Source of the DNA: a virus
Reading direction: 5' to 3' (one strand)
Virus record (IMG/VR): IMGVR_UViG_3300018080_000030
Location: 1 to 52,552 of that record
DNA: 52,552 nucleotides
The notes beneath the pieces are model-generated. The model had not been told where the DNA came from, made no database searches, and saw only the letters and a list, made by a program, of their open reading frames with translations. Position 1 is the stretch's first letter, and each line of letters opens with the position of its first letter. The position numbers were made by a program, and so were the translations under genes. Of this stretch, positions 37,936-46,517 are shown piece after piece.

Positions 37936-40900
37936 TGAAGCTCCTCCTATGGATGCGGCAGCTCCAGGTAACGGTAAAAGTAAGTCATTTGGTGTTGGTG
38001 GTGGATATGAAAAGCCTCCTCGACCTGTGGAAGAGATTGCTGACAATATCCTGAAGGCATATCAGTTTATGAGTCTAAAGTTTGATGTGGGTACGCCGGA
38101 TGAGTTCTTAAAACGTCTTGAGGATAAAGGTGATCGTGAGCAGGTTTTTAATTACATGAGGAGTTATTTTGAAGTCGGGTCATTTGAGGACTTCACGGAC
38201 AGAATGACTACTCCAAAAATGCGCGAGGGATGGAGCCATAAGGCGTGGAGGTGGGCTAATACGCCATTACCAGAGAAGGCTCTGAGGTATATACAGAGTA
38301 TCCCTGAGCAGGTTTCAGATGAAGCTGCAATAGTAGGTACCGGCACAGAAAACCTTAGCTTTCTTGGTAAGAGAGGCCAGGATGTTGCAGCTCAAGTATT
38401 ATATGGGGCTTCACGATCTCTGGCAGAGACGTTGCTTGGACTCACAACCCCTCTCAACCTCACGCTACTTGGGACTATGGGTATTGGAGGGGCGTTGTTC
38501 CCAGCAGCCGGCAGAGTAGCTTCTGGAGCTTTCACAATAGATATGGCCAGGCATATTCCAGATCAGATATTAGCCATACGCGATGCTATCCAAGAGGGGG
38601 ATCCTTATAAGATTTCCAAAAGTGTGACAGACTTAGTCACTACCAGCTACTTTGTCAAACAAGCTGGGCAACACGCACTAAAGAAGCCGCCTCCAAGAAT
38701 GAAAGCTAAGATTGAGGAAGCTGAGAAGGTTGTTGTGGATGCTGCTCAGACTAAAGCAGTAGCTGAGGCTCTGAAGAATCTTGACCAGGCATTGGCAGAG
38801 GAGCCTGGAACGCTAAGTCCTGTAGACAGCGCTGTCCGTGCCAGAGCTATTGAGCGTGAGTTGGCTTATATCGATTACGTCAACCAATCCCCTCATGGTG
38901 GGAAATTGTTAAAAATGCGCCTGGCTTTTGAGGAAGCAATGGCTGAACGCGATGCCGCTTTTATCAAAGAGGTCAATACACCTGCATTGTTGAGAACAGG
39001 AGAAGGCCCCGAGTTTGGGGCTAAACAAGCGTCATTAGAAAAAGCTTGTATGCAAAGCCGGCTTGGAAGTAAGCTGTTGCGGAGGCGTCTACTTCGGATG
39101 CAGCAGGAAGCTGTGGAGCAGTTGGAAGGTGTTGAGAAAGTCAGCACTATGCCATCTGAGGTGGAGGGTGCTAAGTTTGTAATGCCTGAACCTTCAACTG
39201 AAAAAGGAGTAGTTACCTACCCTGACCCACATAGACGAGCGTTGGAAGCCAGAATCAATGAAGACTTAACGCGGGCTGAAATAGCAAGGTCTAAAGATGT
39301 TGCTGGTAAAGGGTTTATTGAGTTAATGGCTGAAGTAGCTGAAAAGGAAGCTGCTAAAGAAGCTGCAAAGGCTGAGGGGATGAAGCCAGAGAATATGGTG
39401 GTGAAGTCTCCTGAAGAGACCGTTCCACGGGTGTTGAAAGGGTTAGGAGAACCTGAGGTGCCTGGAGGGCCTGTGAAGCCTGGCGAGATTCTCAGAGCTG
39501 CCAGCAACAGCGTCGCTGAATCTGTAAGGGCGTTATATGAATTAATGGGAGGTGATAGGTTAGGTATTGTCCCATTCTCGGAAGCTAACTATGAAGCCGC
39601 AAAGCCTCACCTCCAGAAAGCTTGGGCTGAATATGAGAAGGTCAAAGCTGGGTTTGATGTGTTCTCAAAAGATATGCTGGATAAGCTTGGGGATAGAGGT
39701 ATTCCTTATTTGAGGGCATTTCAGGCTGAGATAATGCCGGAAGCTCCCACCAAGCTGACACTCAGTAATCCAGGTCCGGACCCAGCTAAGCACAATGAGC
39801 AGTTTGTGAATAAGGTGGTGGACTATATTTATGAGAGGAGAGGTGAGACCCCTCACCCCAAGCAGAAAGAGCATAAGCAGAGACAGGTACGCCAGATAAT
39901 TAATGATGAGGCGATGCCTATCGATCAAGGAAAGGCTATTGAGATTCAGCGGGCAATGGAGCTGGTTGATTTACGCACCAAGCAAGGAGGTAAGATATTA
40001 CCAGATGTTCCGGATGAATTCCCAGCGTTCTCACGCAGGAGAAGTCCAGATGGGCTGTTACTGCCACAGGTGTCATATGGAGATATGAGAGCTGTGATGG
40101 AGTCTCGGAAAATGCCGGAGACCAAATTTGGCTACAAATACACCACTCCAAGGAGGTTTATGACGGAGATGGGTGACAGAGTTAAAGAGACTTTTTATGA
40201 TGGGCTGGATGATTCTGTACATGCTGGCAAGATTGTCGAGAGTCAGGTTAAGAGGGCGTACAGTAATCGGTTGAGGGAGTTACGAAAGTTGCCGGCTGGC
40301 CAGCGCTTATTACCCGGGAGGAAATCGTTCAATCGCATAGGTATTTATGGTGACTTCAAAAGGTTTGAAGCTATGGAGCCTGGGAGGGGTTATGAGTACC
40401 TGAAGTTGTTAAAGATGAAAAAGCCACCAAAGCTGAATAAAGGAGAAGCTGAGCTGTACTCCATATACAGGTCGTACTTTGACCAACTCCATGAGATGGT
40501 GAACGAGGGACGTAAGCAGTCTGGTATGAAGCCTATAGGGTATGCTGAGGACTATTTTCCATTGATGAGAGATATGGCTGAGTTTGCTCAAACTCATGGG
40601 AATTTAGCTACCGCTAATGTTAGAGAGTGGAATGAGTTTATACATCCAAGGTCAACCAGGTTCCCGTTTGAGAAGGAAGCTCGTGGTACTGTGGCCCGGG
40701 TTGCTACTGATGCTGACGCAGTGTTTCAGGCTTATCTGGAAACAGCCACCAATCACGCATTTGTTGGCCCAAAGATTGCACACTTACGCGAGATTCTGAA
40801 GGAAGTCACTGATAGTAAAGGGGAGCCAGTATTTAGTTTGAAGACAGCTAACCCACATGCCCACAACTATCTTACTAACTGGTTAGACTTTGTCGCAGGT

Positions 40901-42019
40901 AAGCGCTTCCTGAGCTTTGAAAGCTCAGAGTGGTTAGACAAGCACATCTTCCAGAAGCTGCATAAGCATGTTGCGAGATCTATTCTTGCTGGTAATGTGA
41001 GGTCTGCTGGAGTACAGCTTACAGCCTATGCGCCTGCATTTGCTGAGATTGGCACTAAGTACTTAGTACAGGGGATATATGATGCTGCAAGCCTTATTGG
41101 AAAAGATGTGAAGTCAGTAGTTAAGAGAGGGGTGCCCACTGCCAGAGCGCTTGCCCATGAAGGAGCTTCAGCACTATTGGGGAGAACGTATGATGCAGCC
41201 CAGGTAGAGATTATGGGTAGAAGACTACGAGGGAAGGCTATACCGATTAAAGACACAGCTTTAGCTAAAGTTGTTGCAGGATCAAAGAACAGTATGCAGA
41301 GTGTGGAGCAGGCTATGACGTGGCTCGCCAAGCAGGGGTTGACGCCACTAACTGTGAATGACATGTTCACCGCTGAATCCGTGTGGCATGGCGGGTATAG
41401 GTATGCTACGCAGCATTTGAACCTGAAGCATAAGCCTGCTGTCCGGTGGGCTAATGATTTGGTAACGAGGACACAGGCATCAGCTGCCAGACACAACCTT
41501 GCCCCTATTCAGTATACAGCGTTGGGAAAAGCGATGACATTGTTTCAAACTTACGTCATTCAGCATTGGGAGTGGTTGACTAAGGATGTTATGGGATATA
41601 AGACAGCTGTAGTTAATCCTGATAGAGCTTTGATTATGCTACGCTACATGTTGGCATCCACAGCAATGAGCATTGTGTTTGAGGGGTTATTAGGGCAACA
41701 ATCTCCATTCCCTACTCCGTTGGCTGCTTTCATCAATGAGTACAATGATAATGGGAGTGTTGGCAAAGCTTCTCTCCTGGCACTGAGAGAGTTGGCAGAG
41801 CCTATACCGATAGTAGGAGGGGCATTCAGGTGGGGAAGTTCGCCAGCGGGTGCAGTAATCACAGCTGTTCAGGAGTTGGCTGAGATTTCACAATTTGAGG
41901 AGTACGGATGGAAGCCGTATACTTGGGAGGTTGTCGGCAAATTATTAGGTGTCCCTGGGACATCACAGGCGGCTAAAGTGTATAGAAAGCATGAACGAGA
42001 AAGGAAGTATGAACGATGA
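37901..42019 (+). CDS. Large internal virion / DNA ejection protein
   Basis: 1372 aa, the largest gene. Mostly helical and Ala/Glu/Lys-rich, with Ala-rich membrane-active stretches near the N terminus (LLGTMGIGGALFPAAGRV). The C-terminal third has the motifs of giant phage internal or polyvalent-type proteins: GYAEDYFPLMRD, then FTAESVWHGGYRYATQ, TRTQASAARHNLAPIQYTALGK and TLFQTYVIQHWEWLTKD. No lysozyme or transglycosylase active site could be identified. The start is uncertain (ATG 37901 or 37907, weak SD) and it overlaps the previous gene. It should form the channel through which DNA enters the host. Confidence 0.74.
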   Translation: MLMQSPRSSQTDEAPPMDAAAPGNGKSKSFGVGGGYEKPPRPVEEIADNILKAYQFMSLKFDVGTPDEFLKRLEDKGDREQVFNYMRSYFEVGSFEDFTDRMTTPKMREGWSHKAWRWANTPLPEKALRYIQSIPEQVSDEAAIVGTGTENLSFLGKRGQDVAAQVLYGASRSLAETLLGLTTPLNLTLLGTMGIGGALFPAAGRVASGAFTIDMARHIPDQILAIRDAIQEGDPYKISKSVTDLVTTSYFVKQAGQHALKKPPPRMKAKIEEAEKVVVDAAQTKAVAEALKNLDQALAEEPGTLSPVDSAVRARAIERELAYIDYVNQSPHGGKLLKMRLAFEEAMAERDAAFIKEVNTPALLRTGEGPEFGAKQASLEKACMQSRLGSKLLRRRLLRMQQEAVEQLEGVEKVSTMPSEVEGAKFVMPEPSTEKGVVTYPDPHRRALEARINEDLTRAEIARSKDVAGKGFIELMAEVAEKEAAKEAAKAEGMKPENMVVKSPEETVPRVLKGLGEPEVPGGPVKPGEILRAASNSVAESVRALYELMGGDRLGIVPFSEANYEAAKPHLQKAWAEYEKVKAGFDVFSKDMLDKLGDRGIPYLRAFQAEIMPEAPTKLTLSNPGPDPAKHNEQFVNKVVDYIYERRGETPHPKQKEHKQRQVRQIINDEAMPIDQGKAIEIQRAMELVDLRTKQGGKILPDVPDEFPAFSRRRSPDGLLLPQVSYGDMRAVMESRKMPETKFGYKYTTPRRFMTEMGDRVKETFYDGLDDSVHAGKIVESQVKRAYSNRLRELRKLPAGQRLLPGRKSFNRIGIYGDFKRFEAMEPGRGYEYLKLLKMKKPPKLNKGEAELYSIYRSYFDQLHEMVNEGRKQSGMKPIGYAEDYFPLMRDMAEFAQTHGNLATANVREWNEFIHPRSTRFPFEKEARGTVARVATDADAVFQAYLETATNHAFVGPKIAHLREILKEVTDSKGEPVFSLKTANPHAHNYLTNWLDFVAGKRFLSFESSEWLDKHIFQKLHKHVARSILAGNVRSAGVQLTAYAPAFAEIGTKYLVQGIYDAASLIGKDVKSVVKRGVPTARALAHEGASALLGRTYDAAQVEIMGRRLRGKAIPIKDTALAKVVAGSKNSMQSVEQAMTWLAKQGLTPLTVNDMFTAESVWHGGYRYATQHLNLKHKPAVRWANDLVTRTQASAARHNLAPIQYTALGKAMTLFQTYVIQHWEWLTKDVMGYKTAVVNPDRALIMLRYMLASTAMSIVFEGLLGQQSPFPTPLAAFINEYNDNGSVGKASLLALRELAEPIPIVGGAFRWGSSPAGAVITAVQELAEISQFEEYGWKPYTWEVVGKLLGVPGTSQAAKVYRKHERERKYER

Positions 42020-42633
42020 GAGCTAATCACGATTTACATTGGACGGTGGCGGTGCTGATGGCTGTGGCACTGCTATTTGGTGCAGCAAGTGCGTTTGGTC
42101 AGAATGCATTTGTCACAAACTATTCTCCGTTTTTGACTGTGACACTAACGAATACGGAGACTGAGGTAGTGTATGTGCTGTTTCCGGCTGAAGGAAGTTC
42201 ATGGACAATAAGTACGACATTGCCCACGAAGTACAGGGCTAATGCGACCAGCGGGCGCCGGAGACCGACGAGTGGGTTTGAGCAATTCGGTGACCTCACG
42301 TTGAATATTGAGCCTACAACCACCAGTGGGACGACAGATTCGTTGGCAGTGTGGATGAAGCCACTCATCTGGGACCCTGTGGACGAAGAATTTGCAGTTA
42401 TCGAGAGTGACTCAATGCTGATGATGTTTGGGCAGACTAACCTATACTATGCAGATAGTACTGGGCAGTCTGGACATTACTTAGATTGGGATACTACGGT
42501 GGAGTATTCATGCCTGCTGACTGGATGGGTATGGCCACACGCAGGACTTGCGGTGTACTTCAGGCAAGAAAGCGCGGCAGCGGTGATGACAACAACTATA
42601 TGGTTCAGTTGGACTGAACTACTGTTGAGATAA
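42016..42633 (+). CDS. Secreted protein with signal peptide, unknown
   Basis: 205 aa, ATGA overlap with the ejection gene. Residues about 9-28 form a Sec signal peptide core (WTVAVLMAVALLFGAASAFG), cleaved near AFGQ. The mature part is beta-rich with Thr/Ser and Trp (VTLTNTETEVVYVLFPAEG, WTISTTLPTKYRA), compatible with a small beta-sandwich. It is followed by another signal-peptide protein. Exported phage structural-region protein of unknown role, perhaps attached to a fibre after export. Confidence 0.7.
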   Translation: MRANHDLHWTVAVLMAVALLFGAASAFGQNAFVTNYSPFLTVTLTNTETEVVYVLFPAEGSSWTISTTLPTKYRANATSGRRRPTSGFEQFGDLTLNIEPTTTSGTTDSLAVWMKPLIWDPVDEEFAVIESDSMLMMFGQTNLYYADSTGQSGHYLDWDTTVEYSCLLTGWVWPHAGLAVYFRQESAAAVMTTTIWFSWTELLLR

Positions 42634-42643
42634 GGAGGCTATG

Positions 42644-44500
42644 ATGAGAAGGTTTATAATTCTGGCAATGCTGCTTATCCTATGTACCTCTCAGGTGTTT
42701 GCGGATGGCAGCGCTCTTAAAGGTAACAATACGCGGCTGCCGTTCCTATACGTGTCTGGAACGATCAGATGTGCGACGCTGAATGCTGCGTTGATTAACC
42801 TCAGTAATATGGTGATTGAGGATTCGTTGGTAATTGAGTCTGGAAGTAATAAGGTGTACATTGCGCCGGATTCGTCTGATTTTAACAACATTATTAACAT
42901 TAGTAGCGCCGGATTTGTAAATATTGGTTCTGCCTCTGCATCAAGTGTTTCGGCAAGTGGAGAGGTTGCGTTTGGTGGTAACACTGAGTTTTTAGGAACA
43001 ATATACCCGCGTGGAAACATTTTCGGGAGAACTACTGGACAGTCAACATTTGGGTATTATATAATGCCGTTGGCAGGGCAACAACTCAGTCTGCTTTTAA
43101 ATTCAGGTGCAAATCAGACAAATAATGTACTTGTGCTTGGAGATATTGATTTTGGGTATGATAAAAACTATGACCACGGGGCACAAAGCAACCCTTTGTT
43201 TGCAATACACACGGATGATGATCCGGATGTATCAAATAATTACTGGGGCGGATTTCAGCACGACAATACCGGACTTACTATACAGACAGGGGCGAATACA
43301 GGCGCAGGTTCTGCGCCTGCAACAATAGATAATTACATTTCTTTGCAGCCACGCGGAACAGAACAATTTCAGCTTGAAGGTGATGGCGATTTGGTGTTGT
43401 TTGGCGGGACGGCGGATAAGGATTTTACGATCACCTTAAACGGCGAGACTAATGATGGCGTGCTGACGTGGCATGAAGACGAGGATTCGTTGTCCATTGC
43501 ATGTGACCTCGGGGTCAGTGGCGAGATAAGAGGAAGTACCCATATCTTGAGTGGGAACTCAGGTAACGCGAGCCACACCTTTATAACACTCACAAACACC
43601 GATGAACCAGCTTCTGGAGAGACGAGCCAAACGGCAGACATTGTTTTTAAAGTAATGGGCACAACGGATGATGGAAGCAGCTTTGCCGCGCATGAGGTTG
43701 GGAAGATTTCAGGACGTAAAATTGATGATTTTTTCCACGCCACAACCGAAGAAGACCATGAGGGAGGAATTAGTGTGTGGGGTGTTGATAATGGTGCTTA
43801 TGCAGAAGCATTTTACACTTTGGGCAGTGCAACATATTTTGAGGGAAAAGTGCGGTTTAAGGCTAATGATGTTCGGATGTACGATAATTGTGGGGTTTAT
43901 TTTGGCACAAACGCATCAAACGCTCTTGTACTTGAAGGCGCAGACCCTAATGCCCACACAGTACAATTTCAACTTGGAGAAGGTGATGCGTATGGCGTAC
44001 CCGTTTTAATTCTCGGCGACAGGTCAATAAATAATGTGAATTTAGGTTTATTTGACGGTATAACCGAGCCTCGTTTTGAGGTGTTCGACGATGACGCAGA
44101 TAGTCATGTCGGTATTGGATTCTATGGTGATGATGAACCTGGAATTACTACAGATAACGATGATTTTACAATTGATACAGGAACGGGCGTATTGGCTGTT
44201 AATGATATGAAAGTCTTAACATATCGTGATGATGATATCGATGACAACGACTCATTCAACCTCCCTGATGGTGCAGTAGGGCACGGAGTTGTGTATATCG
44301 GCAATGACACCAACGAAGAAGGTGCCACATTTGCCATTTATGATGATAATGTTGTGCTTATAGCGAATACCGCAAATTGTCAAGAAGCCGATGCGGATAA
44401 TAAGCTTGTCATAATGGATGGCGGTGATACAGTAACTATTAAGAATACGTTAGGTGATGACTACAAGCTAACACTGACTCTGTGGTACTATGTACCGTGA
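42644..44500 (+). CDS. Large fibre-like protein with signal peptide
   Basis: 618 aa from ATG 42644; ATG 42641 is too near the AAGGAGG. The N terminus MRRFIILAMLLILCTSQVFA is a Sec signal peptide, cleaved before DGS. The mature protein is beta-rich with repeated strands as in phage fibre shafts: DKDFTITLNGETNDGVLTWHEDEDSL, then DGITEPRFEVF and DDFTIDTGTG. Acidic DD/DED loops are frequent, so calcium binding is possible. It ends NTLGDDYKLTLTLWYYVP, a hydrophobic strand that may trimerise. It is a candidate receptor-binding or surface-displayed protein. Confidence 0.7.
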   Translation: MRRFIILAMLLILCTSQVFADGSALKGNNTRLPFLYVSGTIRCATLNAALINLSNMVIEDSLVIESGSNKVYIAPDSSDFNNIINISSAGFVNIGSASASSVSASGEVAFGGNTEFLGTIYPRGNIFGRTTGQSTFGYYIMPLAGQQLSLLLNSGANQTNNVLVLGDIDFGYDKNYDHGAQSNPLFAIHTDDDPDVSNNYWGGFQHDNTGLTIQTGANTGAGSAPATIDNYISLQPRGTEQFQLEGDGDLVLFGGTADKDFTITLNGETNDGVLTWHEDEDSLSIACDLGVSGEIRGSTHILSGNSGNASHTFITLTNTDEPASGETSQTADIVFKVMGTTDDGSSFAAHEVGKISGRKIDDFFHATTEEDHEGGISVWGVDNGAYAEAFYTLGSATYFEGKVRFKANDVRMYDNCGVYFGTNASNALVLEGADPNAHTVQFQLGEGDAYGVPVLILGDRSINNVNLGLFDGITEPRFEVFDDDADSHVGIGFYGDDEPGITTDNDDFTIDTGTGVLAVNDMKVLTYRDDDIDDNDSFNLPDGAVGHGVVYIGNDTNEEGATFAIYDDNVVLIANTANCQEADADNKLVIMDGGDTVTIKNTLGDDYKLTLTLWYYVP

Positions 44501-44520
44501 ATAGCTGAGGAAGGGAAAGT

Positions 44521-44874
44521 ATGGGAATCGAGACAGCTCTTTTTAAAAGTATTCTGGAGTACGTGGCAGCAGGTGGCTCATTCGGTGTTGCGGTTCTAAC
44601 TGGGCTGCAAATCTGGTACCATGTGAGGTTGAGAAAGCTTGAAAAATCACAACATGGAGGATGTAGTGCTGTGGTAAAAGCGCAAGAGGCTGTTGACAAG
44701 GTGAAGCAGGATTTGAAGGACTGCACTGAGAGTGTAGATCAAAAGCTGGAGACTATTAAGGACGGTGTGCACGGCCATGAAGTAACGTTGGCCACAATCA
44801 ATGCACAGTATGAATCTATAGCAAACATGCAGAAACTTATTCTACGACGCCTGAAACTAAATGGCGGAAGTTAG
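44521..44874 (+). CDS. Membrane-anchored coiled-coil protein (lysis candidate)
   Basis: 117 aa, SD GAGGAAGGGAAAGT. A single membrane segment at residues about 14-32 (YVAAGGSFGVAVLTGLQIWY) is followed by a basic stretch and a long helix (VVKAQEAVDKVKQDLKDC). Architecture resembles Rz/i-spanin-like or haemolysin-XhlA-like lysis proteins, which have one anchor and a coiled coil, though orientation is reversed for XhlA. It begins a run of small membrane proteins after the structural genes. Lysis function is inferred. Confidence 0.55.
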   Translation: MGIETALFKSILEYVAAGGSFGVAVLTGLQIWYHVRLRKLEKSQHGGCSAVVKAQEAVDKVKQDLKDCTESVDQKLETIKDGVHGHEVTLATINAQYESIANMQKLILRRLKLNGGS

Positions 44875-44882
44875 GAGGACTG

Positions 44883-45059
44883 ATGAAGTTATTAACCCGG
44901 GAAGAGTATGAAGCTGCGGAGGAGACAATCAGGGAAGCTAAATTGTTCATTGAGCGCAACACAACCAGTGTGGCTGTGAATCCACAGTTTATGACGCTGA
45001 AGGTGCTTACACTCAATACTGAATTGGCGTTGAAAGCTCTTAGAAAGGAGTACACATGA
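44883..45059 (+). CDS. Small helical protein (58 aa)
   Basis: ATG 44883 follows TAGGAGGACTG; the TGA overlaps the next start (ATGA). Predicted helical, with REEYEAAEETIREAKLFIE and TLNTELALKALRKEY. No membrane segment. Part of the small-protein run that includes holin candidates. Confidence 0.65.
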   Translation: MKLLTREEYEAAEETIREAKLFIERNTTSVAVNPQFMTLKVLTLNTELALKALRKEYT

Positions 45060-45355
45060 ATCTCGGACCATTAGGAACACAGGTGTTCATAGGCGGCTTT
45101 GTATTGACATTGCTGGTAAAGTGTTTAGCATCAGCTTTAGCAGATGCACTGCCTTCCAGCCCTGACCGTTGGGACTCAATGTGGGCCAAGAAGCACTTAG
45201 CCCGCTGGGTAGATAGATACGTGCTGCCTGTGTATGTAGTCGTGTGGATCTGTGACTATGTAGGTTGGGCATACCTTCTGTTCTTCGCTGTGCTCGGGGC
45301 TGTATGTTGGAAGTTGTGGAATTATGTATACACTAAATGTGGAGGTGTGAAATGA
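45056..45355 (+). CDS. Small membrane protein, holin candidate
   Basis: 99 aa, SD AAAGGAGTACAC. Hydrophobic segments lie at residues about 8-28 and 57-90 (YVLPVYVVVWICDYVGWAYLLFFAVLGAVCW), predicting two or three passes, as in phage holins of class I or II. It is flanked by other small membrane genes at the end of the structural module. No endolysin neighbour was recognised, so the lysis role is tentative. Confidence 0.5.
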   Translation: MNLGPLGTQVFIGGFVLTLLVKCLASALADALPSSPDRWDSMWAKKHLARWVDRYVLPVYVVVWICDYVGWAYLLFFAVLGAVCWKLWNYVYTKCGGVK

Positions 45356-45570
45356 AAATTACACTTAGTCATGCGTTAGAAGGGTATAGAAAGCTTATAC
45401 TTGGGTTGCTATTTCTGGTGCTGACATATTTGCTGGCAGTGCGAGCTATGAATAGCGGTGCTGACCTGCTGGGGACTGCATCGATTATTGCGGCGATGGC
45501 AGCTGGGGTGCTGACAATTGTGCAGGGGAATGTCCAGGAACATAGAACTAAAAATGGCACCCCAAAGTAG
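45352..45570 (+). CDS. Small membrane protein, holin candidate
   Basis: 72 aa from ATG 45352 (SD TGGAGGTGTG). Two hydrophobic segments (LILGLLFLVLTYLLAV, residues about 15-30, and TASIIAAMAAGVLTIVQG, about 42-59) and a charged tail are typical of small phage holins. Its stop codon lies in the loop of a hairpin (45556-45583) that may end the late transcript. Confidence 0.55.
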   Translation: MKITLSHALEGYRKLILGLLFLVLTYLLAVRAMNSGADLLGTASIIAAMAAGVLTIVQGNVQEHRTKNGTPK

Positions 45571-45583
45571 TATCAGGGGTGCC
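45556..45583 (+). terminator. Terminator-like hairpin at end of late genes
   Basis: A perfect 8-bp stem GGCACCCC/GGGGTGCC encloses a 12-nt loop containing the TAG stop of the preceding gene. A T-rich stretch starts about 10 bases later but no tight T run follows. It probably marks the end of the late operon before the non-coding region. Confidence 0.6.
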
Positions 45584-45595
45584 TATACCTGCCTC

Positions 45596-45646
45596 TTATT
45601 TCGATGTCCCTTGGGGCTTCTTCTTCGCTGTACCTTCATCAAACAT
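45596..45646 (-). CDS. Minus-strand micro-ORF with strong ribosome site
   Basis: On the minus strand an AAAAGGAGG (around 45657-45665) lies 10 bases before ATG 45646, which opens a 16-codon Lys-rich frame ending at 45596. It is the only minus-strand frame with a good SD. It might be a leader peptide or remnant; it could be chance. Confidence 0.25.
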   Translation of the reverse strand: MFDEGTAKKKPQGTSK

Positions 45647-45919
45647 AGCCTCTGGTCCTCCTTTTAAAGCGAAGAGGCAGGACCGTGTGCCGCAGCCCTG
45701 CCAATTCTGTGCTAACAACCTAACTACGGGAGTGAGGTAGAAAGAATGAGTAAACGCTAAAATAGTTGCAAAAACCTTGCCAGAATCCCAACTAATCACA
45801 TAAATTCAGCTGTATTTTAAAGTTTTCTGAGCCAGCCTCCTATAAATGAGCTATGCAAAAACACGATTTTTTGAATTCGAACGCCGGACCGATGAAATCC
45901 AGCCGGATTTTGTAAAATA

Positions 45920-46020
45920 GGACGTGGCGTCCCCAGAACGTGGCGTCCTGTTACCTGGCCATCTTGTGGCTAAGGCGTCCTGATGACATGGGGATGTGGC
46001 GTTGTGACGTCCTGACGACG
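45920..46020. repeat. GTCCTGACG/ACGTGGCGTCC repeat cluster 1
   Basis: ACGTGGCGTCC occurs twice at 16-bp spacing (45922-45932 and 45938-45948). GTCCTGATGACA is at 45977-45988 and GACGTCCTGACG at 46006-46017. Related copies recur in cluster 2. GGATTTT (45905-45911) and AAAATCC (46022-46028) flank the cluster as an inverted pair. Likely protein-binding sites. Confidence 0.75.
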
Positions 46021-46096
46021 TAAAATCCACCATTTGGACAGCTTCGGACTCCCTCTGTGCGTGTCTGTGCGTGCGCCCCTTTAAAAACAAGTACTT

Positions 46097-46192
46097 ATGT
46101 CCGGACATTTGAGGACAAACCCGGACATTCCTGGACAAACGTGGACATGTCCGTATTTGTCCGTATTTGTCCTCGTTTGTCCCCATTTGTCC
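46097..46192. repeat. Array of 10-bp repeats in exact helical phase, inverted about a centre
   Basis: From 46103 nine 10-bp units lie end to end. Four forward units begin GGACA (46103, 46113, 46123, 46133), the central unit GGACATGTCC (46143-46152) is a palindrome, and four reverse units end TTTGTCC (46153-46192). A further palindrome ATGTCCGGACAT (46097-46108) joins the left edge. One site per helical turn on one face of the DNA, in two mirror-image arms, implies cooperative binding by a phage protein, as at replication or partition origins. Confidence 0.9.
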
Positions 46193-46225
46193 ATATATAA
46201 GTATATATATATAAAGAACTTAAGT
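46193..46225. other. AT-rich tract adjoining the phased array
   Basis: Immediately right of the array is a stretch made almost only of A and T (ATATATAAGTATATATATATA and on to TTAAG). Beside iteron-like sites, such tracts are the usual place of first strand opening in replication origins. It could also serve as a promoter region. Confidence 0.6.
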
Positions 46226-46264
46226 AGTTTTTAGGGGGAGAGGGCAGGTAGTAGGCTGTTTTAG

Positions 46265-46345
46265 CATGTCATCCTGTCCTGATGACACCACGTCCTAACG
46301 TCCTGACGTCGTAGTGACATGGCGTCATGGTGTCCTGACGTCCTG
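46265..46345. repeat. GTCCTGACG repeat cluster 2
   Basis: GTCATC/GATGAC forms a hairpin (about 46268-46285). GTCCTGATGACA (46276-46287) repeats the copy in cluster 1. GTCCTGACG occurs at 46300-46308 and 46332-46340. CGTCCTAACGTCCTGACGTCG is a run of half sites at 8-9 bp spacing, and TGACATGG (46315-46322) also recurs from cluster 1. The two clusters bracket the phased array and AT-rich tract. Confidence 0.75.
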
Positions 46346-46452
46346 TTTGTGGAATTTTGTGGAATTTTTTTAGCACAATTGTTGTGTAGGGATTATTAAA
46401 ACTACAGGTGGCGCGGAGTGCCGAAGTCCCCCTGCCGGTCGATCACTCGCTT

Positions 46453-46472
46453 GAAAAAACAATCCTTTTTTC
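46453..46472. repeat. Perfect 7-bp A/T hairpin
   Basis: GAAAAAA and TTTTTTC are separated by six bases. With its 3' T run it could act as a terminator in either direction. Confidence 0.4.
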
Positions 46473-46482
46473 GACGGCAAAG

Positions 46483-46517
46483 TGCTAAAAATTTACCATA
46501 GTGGTAAAAAATTAGCA
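46483..46517. promoter_or_regulatory. Imperfect TGCTAAAA palindrome (possible operator)
   Basis: Arms of 15 bases beginning TGCTAA and ending TTAGCA match at 12 positions around a 5-base centre and contain a perfect inner repeat TTTACC/GGTAAA. It resembles a dimer-binding operator or a strong RNA hairpin. Related half sites are near 46367 and 46597. Confidence 0.45.

Noticed and set aside
43369-43743. Long minus-strand frame in the fibre-like gene
   Set aside because: Low-complexity shadow of a confirmed plus-strand gene without a ribosome site.
45851-46186. Minus-strand 111-codon frame
   Set aside because: It lies across the repeat clusters and phased array; no ribosome site and the translation simply reads the repeats.
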